Below are positions 48,324 to 57,075 of a DNA stretch of 64,000 nt, piece after piece; within the stretch, counting starts at the first letter, position 1, and each line of letters begins with the position of its first letter. A program made the position numbers and the translations under genes. Source of the stretch: Pseudomonadota bacterium. Its GTDB lineage: Bacteria > Pseudomonadota > Alphaproteobacteria > Azospirillales > Azospirillaceae. Location: NCBI GenBank assembly GCA_023423695.1, contig JAFAFA010000080.1:18323-82322 (forward strand). Direction: 5' to 3'. Under the pieces are notes generated by a model, which saw only the letters and a list, made by a program, of their open reading frames with translations, was not told the origin of the DNA and did not search any database.

Positions 48324-49274
48324 ATGCCCGCCAACCTCGACACCGACCTGCTGCGCGCCTTCGTGGCCGTCGCCGACAGCGCCAGCTTCACCCGTGCCGG
48401 CGAAAGGCTGGGCCGCACCCAGGCGGCGGTCAGCCAGCAGGTGCGCCGGCTGGAGGACACGGTGGGCAAGCGCGTGTTCGAACGCGACACCCACGGCGTG
48501 CGCATGACCCGTGACGGCGAGGTCCTGCTGGCCTATGCCCGGCGCATGCTGACCCTGAACGACGAGGTGATGGCGTTGATGCACCGCAGCCCGACGGTGG
48601 CCAGCGTCCGCATCGGCACACCCGACGACTACGCCACCATGCTGCTGCCGGACGTGCTGGCCCGCTTCAACGCCGCCTATCCCGAGGTGATGGTGGAGGT
48701 GATCTGCGACAACAGCCCCGATCTGGTGGCGGAGATCGACAAGGGCCGCTACGACCTGGCCCTGGTCACCCGCAAGGCCGGCGAGGCCGGCGGCGAGCTG
48801 GTGCGGCAGGAACCGGTGTCCTGGGTCGCCCCGCCGCAGGAGCCGGCCTCCCCATCGGGGCCACCTGGGTACCGTCCGGTGGAGAGCCTCGATCCCCTGC
48901 CGCTAGCACTGTTCCCCAAGGGCTGCGTCGTGCGCGATCTCGCGGTCGCCGCCCTGGACGGGATCGGCCGCGACTGGCGCGTCGCCTTCACCAGCAAGAG
49001 CGTCGTCGCCGTTCATGGCGCGGTGATGGGGGGGCTGGGGGTGACGGCGATGGAAAACTGCACCGTCCCGCCCAGCCTGCGCCGCATCGGTGCGGCGGAG
49101 GGATTTCCGGAGCTGCCCGACATCGACATCGCCCTGCACCGCGCCCGCGGCACGGCGCCCAAGCCGGTGCGCCTGCTGGCCGACGCCATCCACGACCTTG
49201 TAGGCCGGCAGATGCTGGGCCCCCGGGTGCCGAACCGCGATGCGCCGGTGCATGCGAGGGAAGTCACGTCATGA
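48324..49274 (+). CDS. LysR-family transcriptional regulator
   Basis: A 316-residue regulator. The N-terminal winged HTH (about residues 3-62) has LLRAFVAVADSASFTRAGER and GRTQAAVSQQVRRLEDTVGK; the effector domain begins near residue 90 (VRIGTPDDYATMLLPDVLAR) and shows the LysR co-inducer binding pattern. The target is unknown; the divergent small frame or asparaginase (500 bases away) are candidates. ATG 48324 is the usual start right before the HTH; ATG 48297 would add nine residues. The stop overlaps the next gene by four bases (ATGA at 49271-49274). Confidence 0.88.
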   Translation: MPANLDTDLLRAFVAVADSASFTRAGERLGRTQAAVSQQVRRLEDTVGKRVFERDTHGVRMTRDGEVLLAYARRMLTLNDEVMALMHRSPTVASVRIGTPDDYATMLLPDVLARFNAAYPEVMVEVICDNSPDLVAEIDKGRYDLALVTRKAGEAGGELVRQEPVSWVAPPQEPASPSGPPGYRPVESLDPLPLALFPKGCVVRDLAVAALDGIGRDWRVAFTSKSVVAVHGAVMGGLGVTAMENCTVPPSLRRIGAAEGFPELPDIDIALHRARGTAPKPVRLLADAIHDLVGRQMLGPRVPNRDAPVHAREVTS

Positions 49275-50206
49275 CCGCAGTGTCCGTCACCGCCGCCATC
49301 CTGCTCGGCCTCGCCGGCGCCACCATGGCGGCCATCCCGCCGACCCGGGCGCAGAGCCCCGTCGCCATCGGTGCGCCCCTGACCGGCGAGGTCGTGCTGA
49401 ACCGCGACATCGAGGTGCGGATCGGCCCCGGCGAGGATGCCCGCATCGTCATGACGCTGAAGCAGGGCAAGGCGTTGAACGCGCTGGGCACCCCGCGCGG
49501 CACCTTTTGGACGGAGGTCGCCATCGGCGGCCAGCCCATCGGCTATGTCCCCGCCGATTCGCTGGACCCGGCGCTGATGGTCACCGGACGGCCGGCAATC
49601 GGCGGCGAGGGGCCGCGCCCGCCTAAGCCGGCCGCCAGCCAGCCGGCGGACGCCCCCCTGCCCCACCGCAGCGCCGCCGTCGTGCCGCGCGCCGCCTGGG
49701 ACAAGGCGGCCCAGACCCCGGCGGAAGGCTATGTCGTCGCCGCCGGCCCGATCTCCGCGACCGAGATCCTGAGCAACCGCAAGCGGCGCGGCTTCACCCT
49801 GCGCAAGGGCGATGTGGTGGCGCTGATCGGCGCCGCGAACGGCGAGGCGACGCTGGCCCTGCCCGCCGGCACCCGCGCGGTGGCGCCGGTGCAGGGGCTG
49901 GTCGGGGTGGTGGCGCCCTATCCGCTGCCGGGCATGCCGCCGGTCGAGCCGGGCATGCTCTACGGCATCAAGCTCGGCGAATATGTCAGCTATGCCGAAG
50001 GCCTGCGCGCCTGGAAGGAGTTCACCGCCGGGCCGGGCAGCGCCTATCGCGACCTGCCGCCGATGGTGTGGCCGGTCTTCCGCAAGGGCCGGCTGCTGTA
50101 CGAGGTGGGATTGGCCCCGTTCACGCGGTTGCAGGTCGACACCGCCTGCGGCACGTTGGCGCAACGCGGACTCGATTGTACGGTGATCGAGCTGGATACG
50201 TTTTGA
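49271..50206 (+). CDS. secreted protein with SH3-like and SPOR-like regions
   Basis: A 311-residue exported protein. The signal peptide (VTAAILLGLAGATMAAIPPT, about residues 5-27) is followed by an SH3-like region (about 40-100, with VRIGPGEDARIVMTLKQGKA and GYVPADSL), a Pro/Ala linker, a middle domain (about 145-215), and a C-terminal part (about 230-311, LYGIKLGEYVSYAEGLRAWK, PVFRKGRLLYEVGLAPF) that looks like a SPOR-type peptidoglycan-binding fold. It may bind cell wall. Translation is coupled to the LysR gene through ATGA overlap, an unusual pairing of a regulator with an envelope protein. Confidence 0.7.
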   Translation: MTAVSVTAAILLGLAGATMAAIPPTRAQSPVAIGAPLTGEVVLNRDIEVRIGPGEDARIVMTLKQGKALNALGTPRGTFWTEVAIGGQPIGYVPADSLDPALMVTGRPAIGGEGPRPPKPAASQPADAPLPHRSAAVVPRAAWDKAAQTPAEGYVVAAGPISATEILSNRKRRGFTLRKGDVVALIGAANGEATLALPAGTRAVAPVQGLVGVVAPYPLPGMPPVEPGMLYGIKLGEYVSYAEGLRAWKEFTAGPGSAYRDLPPMVWPVFRKGRLLYEVGLAPFTRLQVDTACGTLAQRGLDCTVIELDTF

Positions 50207-50268
50207 TGGGTTTGCACCAGACGGGCCGGCCGCGCCCTCCCTCATGACCCCTTCACGAACGAAGAGCC

Positions 50269-52023
50269 ATGACCAACGCCGACCCGACCGCACCAGAAGA
50301 CGACGCGAAGCGCGATCCGCCTCAGGCGGATACAGGATTCGCGCCGGAGAATGCCGACGAGGATCTGGTGTTCCTGGACGACGCGGCTCCCGCTGCCGGT
50401 CCGTGGGAAGAGGAGGAGCCCGGCAGCCGCTGGACCATGCTGATCGTCGATGACGAGCCGGAAGTCCATTCGATCACCAAGCTCGTCCTGTCCGACTTCG
50501 CCTTCAAGGGGCGCAAGGCGCGTTTCCTGTCCGCCCATTCGGCGGCGGAGGCGCGGCGGATCCTGGCGCGGGAAAGCGACATCGCGCTGATCCTGCTGGA
50601 TGTGGTGATGGAAACGGAGGATGCCGGCCTGCGGCTGGTCCATCACATCCGCGAGGAACTGCAGAACCGCAATGTCCGCATCATCCTGCGCACCGGCCAG
50701 CCGGGACAGGCGCCGGAACGCGCGGTGATCCTCGATTACGACATCAACGACTACAAGGCGAAGACCCAGCTGACCGCCCAGCAGCTGTTCACCACCACGG
50801 TCGCGGCGCTGCGCTCCTACGAGGACATAGTCGCCATCGACGCCAACCGCCGCGGCCTGGAAAAGATCATCGAGGCCTCGTCGTCGCTGTTCCGCGCCCG
50901 CTCCATGAAGCTGTTCGCCGCCGGCGTTCTGACCCAGCTGTCCGGCCTGCTGGGGGTGGGGCCGGATGCCATCCTGTGCGTGCAGCGTGGCGGTGCCATG
51001 GGTAGAAGCAACCTGGCGGTCGAGGCCGGAACCGGCAACGGCCTGTATGTGCTGGCTGGTTCGGGCCGGTTCGAAGCGCTGATCAACGAGCCCGCCGCCG
51101 GCCATGTCGATCCTTCGGTTCTGGCCGCGGTGACCGCCTGCCTGGAAAAGCAGGCGCATCTCTATGCCGGCGACCACTGCACGCTCTATATCCGCACGCC
51201 GAACGACCGCGAGACGGTGGTCTATCTGCGCTCCAACCGGCCGCTGTCCGACCTGGACCGCAAGTTGATCGAGGTGTTCTGCGGCAAGATCTCCGTCGGT
51301 TTCGACAACCTGCACCATTACGAACAGCTCTACCGGGCGCAGCAGGGCACGCTGGCGGCACTGGCCGATCTGGCCGAGCGGGGGCGCGGCGCGCTCGGCA
51401 TGGAGGGGCCGGCGGCAGACGGGTCGGAGGCAGTTGAGGGCGACCGCTTCAGCCGGTCGCTGCGCATTGCGACGATCACGGAACATATTGCCCGCCGTCT
51501 GCACGCCGATGGGCTGTTCCCCGAGTCGCTGGACGACTCGACGCTGGAGATCATCGGGCTGGCGGCGATCCTGCACGACATCGGCAACGCCGCGGTCAAT
51601 CCGCAGATCCTGTCGAAGCCCGGGCCTCTCGACCCGGCGGAGCGCAGCGCCATGCAGGCCCACACGGTGGCCGGCGCCACCCTGCTGAACCAGGCGAGCC
51701 ATCTGGCCGACGGCCCGACCCATCTGCATCTGGGGGCGGCGGTGGCGCGCTGGCATCACGAGAATTGGGACGGCACCGGTTATCCCGACGGCCGCGCCGG
51801 GGCGGCGATCCCGCTGTGCGCCCGCATCGTCGCGGTGGCCGATGCCTATGACGCGATGACGCGCGACCGTCCCTATCGCAAGGCGCTGTCCCGGGAGGAC
51901 TCGGTGGCGGAGATCAGGCGGCTGGCGGGGCTGCGATTCGACCCGGCGGTGGTCGATGCCTTCCTTGCGGTGCTGCCGGAGATCGACCGGATGTTCGACC
52001 GGATGGGTCCGGCGCCGCGTTAG
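50269..52023 (+). CDS. response regulator with REC, DUF3369 and HD-GYP domains
   Basis: A 584-residue cytoplasmic regulator predicted to hydrolyse cyclic-di-GMP. A disordered acidic start of about 50 residues precedes the receiver (about 56-175) with MLIVDDEPEVHSI and the phospho-acceptor aspartate in ILLDVVMETEDAG. DUF3369 (about 180-350) follows, with EASSSLFRARSMKLFAAGVL. The HD-GYP domain (about 390-580) has LHDIGNAAVNPQILSKPGPL, HHENWDGTGYPDGRAG and VVAVADAYDAM-like sequence. HDIGN replaces the usual HDIGK. It lies convergent to a lone receiver gene and may pair with a sensor elsewhere. Confidence 0.92.
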   Translation: MTNADPTAPEDDAKRDPPQADTGFAPENADEDLVFLDDAAPAAGPWEEEEPGSRWTMLIVDDEPEVHSITKLVLSDFAFKGRKARFLSAHSAAEARRILARESDIALILLDVVMETEDAGLRLVHHIREELQNRNVRIILRTGQPGQAPERAVILDYDINDYKAKTQLTAQQLFTTTVAALRSYEDIVAIDANRRGLEKIIEASSSLFRARSMKLFAAGVLTQLSGLLGVGPDAILCVQRGGAMGRSNLAVEAGTGNGLYVLAGSGRFEALINEPAAGHVDPSVLAAVTACLEKQAHLYAGDHCTLYIRTPNDRETVVYLRSNRPLSDLDRKLIEVFCGKISVGFDNLHHYEQLYRAQQGTLAALADLAERGRGALGMEGPAADGSEAVEGDRFSRSLRIATITEHIARRLHADGLFPESLDDSTLEIIGLAAILHDIGNAAVNPQILSKPGPLDPAERSAMQAHTVAGATLLNQASHLADGPTHLHLGAAVARWHHENWDGTGYPDGRAGAAIPLCARIVAVADAYDAMTRDRPYRKALSREDSVAEIRRLAGLRFDPAVVDAFLAVLPEIDRMFDRMGPAPR

Positions 52024-52057
52024 GCGTCCACACCCATCGTGTTGCGGCCCGCTGCCC

Positions 52058-52471
52058 TCAAGGGCGGCAAAGCGCTTCCACCGCCTCGCGCAGCGGCCCG
52101 ACCTGCACCGGCTTCAGCAGCAGCTGGCACCCCATCAGTTCGGCCTCGTCGCGCCGTTCGGGGGTGCTGTCGCCGGTCAGGATGATGGCCGGGATCTGCT
52201 GCCCGGTTTCGGTGCGGACGCGCTCCACCACCTCGCGCCCGGTCCGGCCGGCCGGCAGGTAATGGTCGGCGATGATCAGGTTCGGCGTCCGGGTCAGGCC
52301 GCCGAGCTGCGCCTCCAGGGCGGCGGCGCTGACCGCGGTCACCACCTCGTACCCCCAGCCGTCCAGCAGGATCGCCAGCCCTTCGACGATCGACCGGTCA
52401 TCGTCGACCACAACGATAAGTGGCTTAACCGATGCCGGCTTGCTTGCTTGATCGTCATTCGGCTCAGCCAT
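52058..52471 (-). CDS. single-domain response regulator (receiver only)
   Basis: A 137-residue protein that is only a receiver domain. LIVVVDDDRSIVEGLAILLD has the acidic pair, NLIIADHYLPAGRTG the phosphoacceptor aspartate, AIILTGDSTPERRDEAEL the conserved threonine, and LLLKPVQVGPLREAVEAL the lysine and end helix. The pattern resembles receivers fused to hybrid kinases or FixJ-like single receivers. It probably acts as phosphate shuttle or sink. ATG 52471 lies after an AT-richer region of 300 bases. It ends 34 bases from the HD-GYP gene on the opposite strand. Confidence 0.88.
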   Translation of the reverse strand: MAEPNDDQASKPASVKPLIVVVDDDRSIVEGLAILLDGWGYEVVTAVSAAALEAQLGGLTRTPNLIIADHYLPAGRTGREVVERVRTETGQQIPAIILTGDSTPERRDEAELMGCQLLLKPVQVGPLREAVEALCRP

Positions 52472-52769
52472 TGGCTACCCCAGCTTCATCTTCAGCATTG
52501 TGATTGCCACCGAACACGCCAAGGCAATGGAAGCGTTGCCTGTGCCATAGCGGTGACATCGGTCGATTCGCGGGTCTTTCGCAGACAAATTGTCCGGCAA
52601 CCCGATCTTTCCACAGTGCCCCACGCTTTCGTCAAACATTGAATTGCAACGAAGAGTACCACGGTCTTCCCTTACCGAAAGCACTCGGCACTCCTCAATC
52701 AGCGATTCATCATATGCTTGTGTGACCGGGTAACTGAGTCGCGATTCCCAACGAGTTTTTCCGCTTCAC
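52472..52769. other. intergenic region with lower GC between receiver gene and pheT
   Basis: About 300 bases without a supported gene. Composition is clearly less GC-rich than the surrounding coding DNA. It probably contains the promoter of the minus-strand receiver gene. I see no RNA structure other than the pheST terminator at its right edge. Confidence 0.5.
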
Positions 52770-52803
52770 AAAAAAAGACCCCCCGGCGAAGCGGGGGGTC
52801 TTT
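52770..52803 (-). terminator. terminator of the pheST transcript
   Basis: AAAGACCCCCC (52774-52784) pairs with GGGGGGTCTTT (52793-52803). On the minus strand the stem leads into TTTTTTT (52776-52770). It lies 40 bases after the pheT stop. The plus-strand tail (TTTG) is weak. Confidence 0.88.
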
Positions 52804-52843
52804 GTATTGCTCAGACCTTCCTTCAACCGAAGGATGCCGATCC

Positions 52844-55255
52844 TCAGGTGCGCAGGCTGCCGCCGGTGGCCTTGACCACGGCCGCGACGATCTTCTGGCC
52901 GACCGCCTCGATCGCCTCGTCGGTCAAGGTCGCCGTAGTCGGCTGGTAGGTGACCGAGACGGCGACCGACTTGCGTCCTTCGCCCACGCCGGGACCTTCA
53001 TACACGTCGAAGACTGCGACATCCTTGACCAGCGCCTTGTCGGCGCCCTTGACGGCGCGGAGGATCTTGTCGGCCTCCACCTTGCGGTCGAGGACGAAGG
53101 CGAAGTCGCGCTCCACCGGCTGGAAGGCGGACAACTGGACCATCGGCTTGGCGGTGCCGCCCTTCTTCTTGGGCAGCGGCACGGCGTCCAGCATCACCTC
53201 GAAGCCGACGACCGGCCCCTTGACGCCCAGCGTCTCCAGCACCGACGGATGGATCTCGCCGAAGCGGGCCATCACGGTGGGGCCGAGCCGCAGAACACCG
53301 GACCGGCCGGGGTGATACCAGCCCGGCGCGTCGGTGGTGACCTGCAGGTTGGCCGTCGGGGCGCCGGCCGCCTCCAGCACCGCCAGCGCATCGGCCTTGG
53401 CGTCGAACACGTCGACGCCGCGGGCCTTCTCCGCCCAGTGGCGCGGCACCGCCGCCCCGGCGCGGATACCGGCGGCGACCGTATCCTGCCCGTCCGGCGC
53501 CGGGGTGCGGAAGGCCGCCCCGACCTCGAACAGGCCGACATCGGCGAAGCCGCGGTCGGCGTTGCGGCCGGCGGCCTGGATCAGGTTGGGCAGGATCGAC
53601 GGACGCATCACGTCCAGGTCGCTGCTGATCGGGTTGACCAGCCGCAGGCCGGGCTCGATGCCACCGAACAGCTCGGCGACCGGACCGGACAGGAAGGACC
53701 AGGTCACGGCTTCCGACAGGCCGCGGGCGGCCAGCGTACGCTTGGCCAGCGCCACGCGGCGCTGCTTCAGCGTCAGCGCCGGGCGGGTCAGCACCGTCTC
53801 GCGCGGCAGGGGCGTCGCCGGGATGGCGTGGAAGCCGTGGACGCGCAGCACCTCCTCCACCAGATCGGCCTCGCCATGGACGTCGGCACGCCAGGACGGG
53901 ACGCCGACGACCAGCCGGCCCTCCTCATCCTCGCCGTCAACGGTGAAGCCCAAATCCATCAGGATCCGCACCTGACGCTCGCGCGGCAGATCGACGCCGC
54001 CCAGCGCCGCGACGCGGCCCGGACGCAGGGTCAGGCTGCGCTTCCACTCCGGCTCAGCCCCGGCGACCACCAGTTCCGACGGCTCGCCGCCGCACAGTTC
54101 CAGGATCAGGCGGGTGGCGCGTTCCATCCCGGCGAAGACCGCGGCCGGATCGACGCCGCGCTCGAAGCGGTAGCGCGCATCCGAATCGATGCCCAGCCGG
54201 CGGCCGGTCTGCGCCGTGCGCACCGGGTCGAACAGCGCGGCCTCGACGAAGACGTTGACGGTCTGCTCGGTGCAGCCGGTCGGCTCGCCGCCGACGATGC
54301 CGGCCAGAGCCTCCGCCCGTTCGTCGTCGGCCACCACGGTCATGGCGCCATCCAGCGCGTATTCCTTGCCGTTGAGCGCGGCCAGGGTCTCGCCCTCGCG
54401 GCCCAGGCGGACGGTGATGTTGCCCTTCACCGTGTCGGCGTCGAAGACGTGCAGCGGACGGGCGGCGTCGAAGGTCAGGTAGTTGGTGATGTCGACCAGC
54501 GCCGAGATCGGGCGCAGACCGATGGACACCAGCTTGTCCTGCAGCCACTTCGGCGACGGGCCGTTCTTCACGCCGCGGATATAGCGGCCGACGAACAGCG
54601 GGCAGGCCTCCGGTGCCGCGATGCTGACGCCGATCGGGCTGGCGAAGCGGCCCTCGACCGGCGTGGTGTCGAGATGACCGGCGGTCAGCGGCTTCAGCGT
54701 GCCCATGCCGGCGGCGGCCAGATCGCGGGCGATGCCGCGAATCCCGGCGCAGTCGGCGCGGTCGGGCGTCAGGTTGATGTCGATGACCGGATCGTTCAGC
54801 CCGGCATAGTCGGCGAAGCCGGCGCCGACGGGGGCGTCGTCCGGCAGCTCGATGATGCCCTCATGCTCGTCTGACAGCTTCAGCTCGCGCTTGGAGCACA
54901 TCATGCCGTTCGATTCGACGCCGCGGATGACGCCCTTCTTCAGCGTGATGTCGGAGCCGGGGACATAGGTGCCCTCCGGCGCGAAGACGCCCTTCATGCC
55001 GGCGCGCGCGTTGGGGGCGCCGCAGACGACCTGCAGGGTGCCGGCGCCGGTATCGACCATCAGCACGCGCAGCTTGTCGGCGTCCGGATGCTTCTCGGCC
55101 GAGACGACATGGGCGACGCGGAAGGGCGCCAGCTCCTTCGACCGGTCATGGACGCCTTCGACCTCGAGCCCGAGGGCGGTCAGCTTCTCCGTGATCTGGT
55201 CGAGCGAGGCGTCGGTCTCCAGATGGTCCTTCAGCCAGGACAGCGTGAACTTCAT
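52844..55255 (-). CDS. pheT: phenylalanine-tRNA ligase beta subunit
   Basis: An 803-residue subunit of the alpha2-beta2 enzyme that charges tRNA-Phe. MKFTLSWLKDHLETDASLDQ begins the N-terminal domain, followed by the EMAP-like tRNA-binding domain (about 40-150, with VCGAPNARAGMKGVFAPEGT), the B3/B4 editing domain with the NPVI-like region PLFVGRYIRGVKNGPSPKWL, B5, and a C-terminal ferredoxin-fold anticodon domain ending AVVKATGGSLRT. It follows pheS by 12 bases and is certainly co-transcribed. A terminator lies 40 bases past its stop. Confidence 0.97.
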   Translation of the reverse strand: MKFTLSWLKDHLETDASLDQITEKLTALGLEVEGVHDRSKELAPFRVAHVVSAEKHPDADKLRVLMVDTGAGTLQVVCGAPNARAGMKGVFAPEGTYVPGSDITLKKGVIRGVESNGMMCSKRELKLSDEHEGIIELPDDAPVGAGFADYAGLNDPVIDINLTPDRADCAGIRGIARDLAAAGMGTLKPLTAGHLDTTPVEGRFASPIGVSIAAPEACPLFVGRYIRGVKNGPSPKWLQDKLVSIGLRPISALVDITNYLTFDAARPLHVFDADTVKGNITVRLGREGETLAALNGKEYALDGAMTVVADDERAEALAGIVGGEPTGCTEQTVNVFVEAALFDPVRTAQTGRRLGIDSDARYRFERGVDPAAVFAGMERATRLILELCGGEPSELVVAGAEPEWKRSLTLRPGRVAALGGVDLPRERQVRILMDLGFTVDGEDEEGRLVVGVPSWRADVHGEADLVEEVLRVHGFHAIPATPLPRETVLTRPALTLKQRRVALAKRTLAARGLSEAVTWSFLSGPVAELFGGIEPGLRLVNPISSDLDVMRPSILPNLIQAAGRNADRGFADVGLFEVGAAFRTPAPDGQDTVAAGIRAGAAVPRHWAEKARGVDVFDAKADALAVLEAAGAPTANLQVTTDAPGWYHPGRSGVLRLGPTVMARFGEIHPSVLETLGVKGPVVGFEVMLDAVPLPKKKGGTAKPMVQLSAFQPVERDFAFVLDRKVEADKILRAVKGADKALVKDVAVFDVYEGPGVGEGRKSVAVSVTYQPTTATLTDEAIEAVGQKIVAAVVKATGGSLRT

Positions 55256-55267
55256 GGGTCCGGCTCC

Positions 55268-56335
55268 TTAGCGCGTCAGGCCGTGGGCGATGTTGGGAAT
55301 GTCGAGGGGCACGAAGCCGTAATGCTTCAGCCAGCGCAGGTCGGCTTCGAAGAAGGTGCGCAGGTCGGGGATGCCGTATTTCAGCATGGCGACGCGCTCC
55401 ACCCCCATGCCGAAGGCGAAGCCCTGGTACTTGGTGCTGTCGATGCCGCAGGCTTCCAGCACGTTGGGATGGACCATGCCGCAGCCGAGGATTTCCAGCC
55501 AGTCGCCGTAATTGCCCAGCTTCAGCTCACCGCCCTTGCGCGAGCAGCCGATATCGACCTCCGCCGACGGTTCCGTGAAGGGGAAGAAGCTGGGGCGGAA
55601 GCGCAGCGGCAGGTCGTCCACATCGAAGAAGGCGCGGCAGAACTCCACGAGGCAGCCCTTCAGGTGCCCCATGTTGGTCGCCTCGTCGATGACCAGCCCC
55701 TCGATCTGGTGGAACATCGGGGTGTGGGTCATGTCGTAGTCGGAACGGTAGGTCCGTCCCGGCGCGATGATGCGGATCGGCGGCTTGTTGTTCAGCATGG
55801 TGCGGACCTGCACCGGGCTGGTGTGGGTGCGCAGCAGCATCTTCTTATCGGCCGAATCCGGCAGATAGAAGGTGTCGTGCATGTCGCGCGCCGGGTGGCC
55901 GGGCGGGAAGTTCAGGGCGGTGAAGTTGTGGAAATCGTCCTCGATGTCCGGCCCTTCGGCGACCGAGAAGCCCATCTCGGCGAAGATGGCGACCATCTCG
56001 TCCATCGTCTGGCTGATCGGATGGATGCGCCCTTCCGTCTCCGGGCGGACCGGCAGGGTCACGTCGACCCGCTCGGCCTCTAGCCGCGCCTTCAGGTGGG
56101 CGGCGGCGAGGTCAGCCTTGCGCGCGTCGATGGCGGCGGCGATCTCGTCCTTCAGAGCGTTCAGCGCCTGGCCGCGCTCCTTGCGTTCGTCGGGGGTGAG
56201 GGCCCCCAGCTCCTTCATGAAGCCGGTGATGCGCCCCTTCTTGCCGAGCGCGGAGACCCGCACCTCGTCCAGCGCCGAAAGGTCGGCGGCGGCGTTGACC
56301 TGCGACAGAAGTTCGTCTTTCAGCGCGTCGAGCAT
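55268..56335 (-). CDS. pheS: phenylalanine-tRNA ligase alpha subunit
   Basis: A 355-residue catalytic subunit. Class II motif 1 is in EGRIHPISQTMDEMVAIFAE, motif 2 in RIIAPGRTYRSDYDMTHTPM, and motif 3 in GFAFGMGVERVAMLKYGIPD. The N-terminal coiled coil (about 1-90) contacts tRNA. ATG 56335 (MLDALKDELL) is chosen with GGGA upstream; a TTG at 56350 would extend it by five residues. pheT follows by 12 bases. A terminator (56371-56410) separates it from rplT, so pheST may have its own promoter or depend on partial read-through. Confidence 0.96.
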   Translation of the reverse strand: MLDALKDELLSQVNAAADLSALDEVRVSALGKKGRITGFMKELGALTPDERKERGQALNALKDEIAAAIDARKADLAAAHLKARLEAERVDVTLPVRPETEGRIHPISQTMDEMVAIFAEMGFSVAEGPDIEDDFHNFTALNFPPGHPARDMHDTFYLPDSADKKMLLRTHTSPVQVRTMLNNKPPIRIIAPGRTYRSDYDMTHTPMFHQIEGLVIDEATNMGHLKGCLVEFCRAFFDVDDLPLRFRPSFFPFTEPSAEVDIGCSRKGGELKLGNYGDWLEILGCGMVHPNVLEACGIDSTKYQGFAFGMGVERVAMLKYGIPDLRTFFEADLRWLKHYGFVPLDIPNIAHGLTR

Positions 56336-56370
56336 GGCGGTTCCCGGCAAGCGTGGGGAAGAAATCGGTG

Positions 56371-56410
56371 CAAAAAGAAAAAGGGAGCCGGCCCAGCGGC
56401 CCGGCTCCCT
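56371..56410 (-). terminator. terminator after rplT
   Basis: GGGAGCCGG (56383-56391) pairs with CCGGCTCCC (56401-56409); inside is a GC-rich loop. On the minus strand the stem is followed by TTTTTCTTTTT (56382 down to 56372). It ends rpmI-rplT and lies 36 bases before the pheS start. Confidence 0.85.
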
Positions 56411-56467
56411 TCTCTTACAACTGACGCCGTGACGGCAAGCGTTCCCTGAATGGGGAAGCGCTGGGCG

Positions 56468-56839
56468 TTACGCGGCGGCCTTGGAGGCGAGCGCGGCCTG
56501 GGCCTGGTCCACCAAGGTCTTAAAGGCCTCCGGCTCGCGCGCGGCCAGATCGGACAGGACCTTGCGGTCGATCTCGATGCCGGCCAGCTTGATGCCGTTG
56601 ATGAAGCGCGAGTAGGTCAGGCCGTACTGACGGACGCCGGCGTTGATGCGCTGGATCCACAGGCCGCGGAAATCGCGCTTCTTATTGCGGCGGTCGCGGT
56701 AGGCATAACGAAGCGCCTTCTCGACCTTCTCGACCGCAATGCGGAAATTCTTGGAGTTGCGACCCCGGTAGCCCTTGGCGAGCTTCAGGATCTTGCGGTG
56801 ACGGGCGTGCGTCGTGACGCCGCGCTTAACACGAGCCAT
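56468..56839 (-). CDS. rplT: 50S ribosomal protein L20
   Basis: A 123-residue highly basic ribosomal protein that binds 23S rRNA and is needed early in large-subunit assembly. MARVKRGVTTHARHRKILKL, AKGYRGRNSKNFRIAVEKVE and the segment LWIQRINAGVRQYGLTYSRF match L20 closely. In many bacteria L20 represses its own operon by binding the mRNA; I did not find the pseudoknot site here. It follows rpmI by 35 bases. Confidence 0.98.
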   Translation of the reverse strand: MARVKRGVTTHARHRKILKLAKGYRGRNSKNFRIAVEKVEKALRYAYRDRRNKKRDFRGLWIQRINAGVRQYGLTYSRFINGIKLAGIEIDRKVLSDLAAREPEAFKTLVDQAQAALASKAAA

Positions 56840-56874
56840 GGTTCAGTCCTTCCGAATTTGTCAGTGTGCCGAGA

Positions 56875-57075
56875 TCAGGCGTTGCGCAGCCAGTTCTTCA
56901 GCACCGTGCGGGCGTTGGAGTCGCACAGGGTCATCATGCCGCGCGCGTTGCGCTTCATGTTCGGGGACTTCTGTTCCAGGCAGTGGCGCTTGTAGGCGGC
57001 CTGAGCGCGGACCTTACCCGTGGCGGTCACCTTGAAGCGCTTCTTGGCGCCGCTCTTCGTCTTCAGCTTGGGCAT
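56875..57075 (-). CDS. rpmI: 50S ribosomal protein L35
   Basis: A 66-residue basic ribosomal protein. MPKLKTKSGAKKRFKVTATG and the C-terminal ARTVLKNWLRNA are the L35 hallmarks, and the length is the usual one. It heads the rpmI-rplT transcript. infC, which often precedes rpmI, is not found upstream: the next 500 bases hold no minus-strand ribosomal or initiation-factor gene. Confidence 0.97.
   Translation of the reverse strand: MPKLKTKSGAKKRFKVTATGKVRAQAAYKRHCLEQKSPNMKRNARGMMTLCDSNARTVLKNWLRNA

Noticed and set aside
52718..54874. Plus-strand open frame antisense to pheT
   Set aside because: pheT is certain, and the plus-strand product is low-complexity Arg/Gln/Gly sequence.
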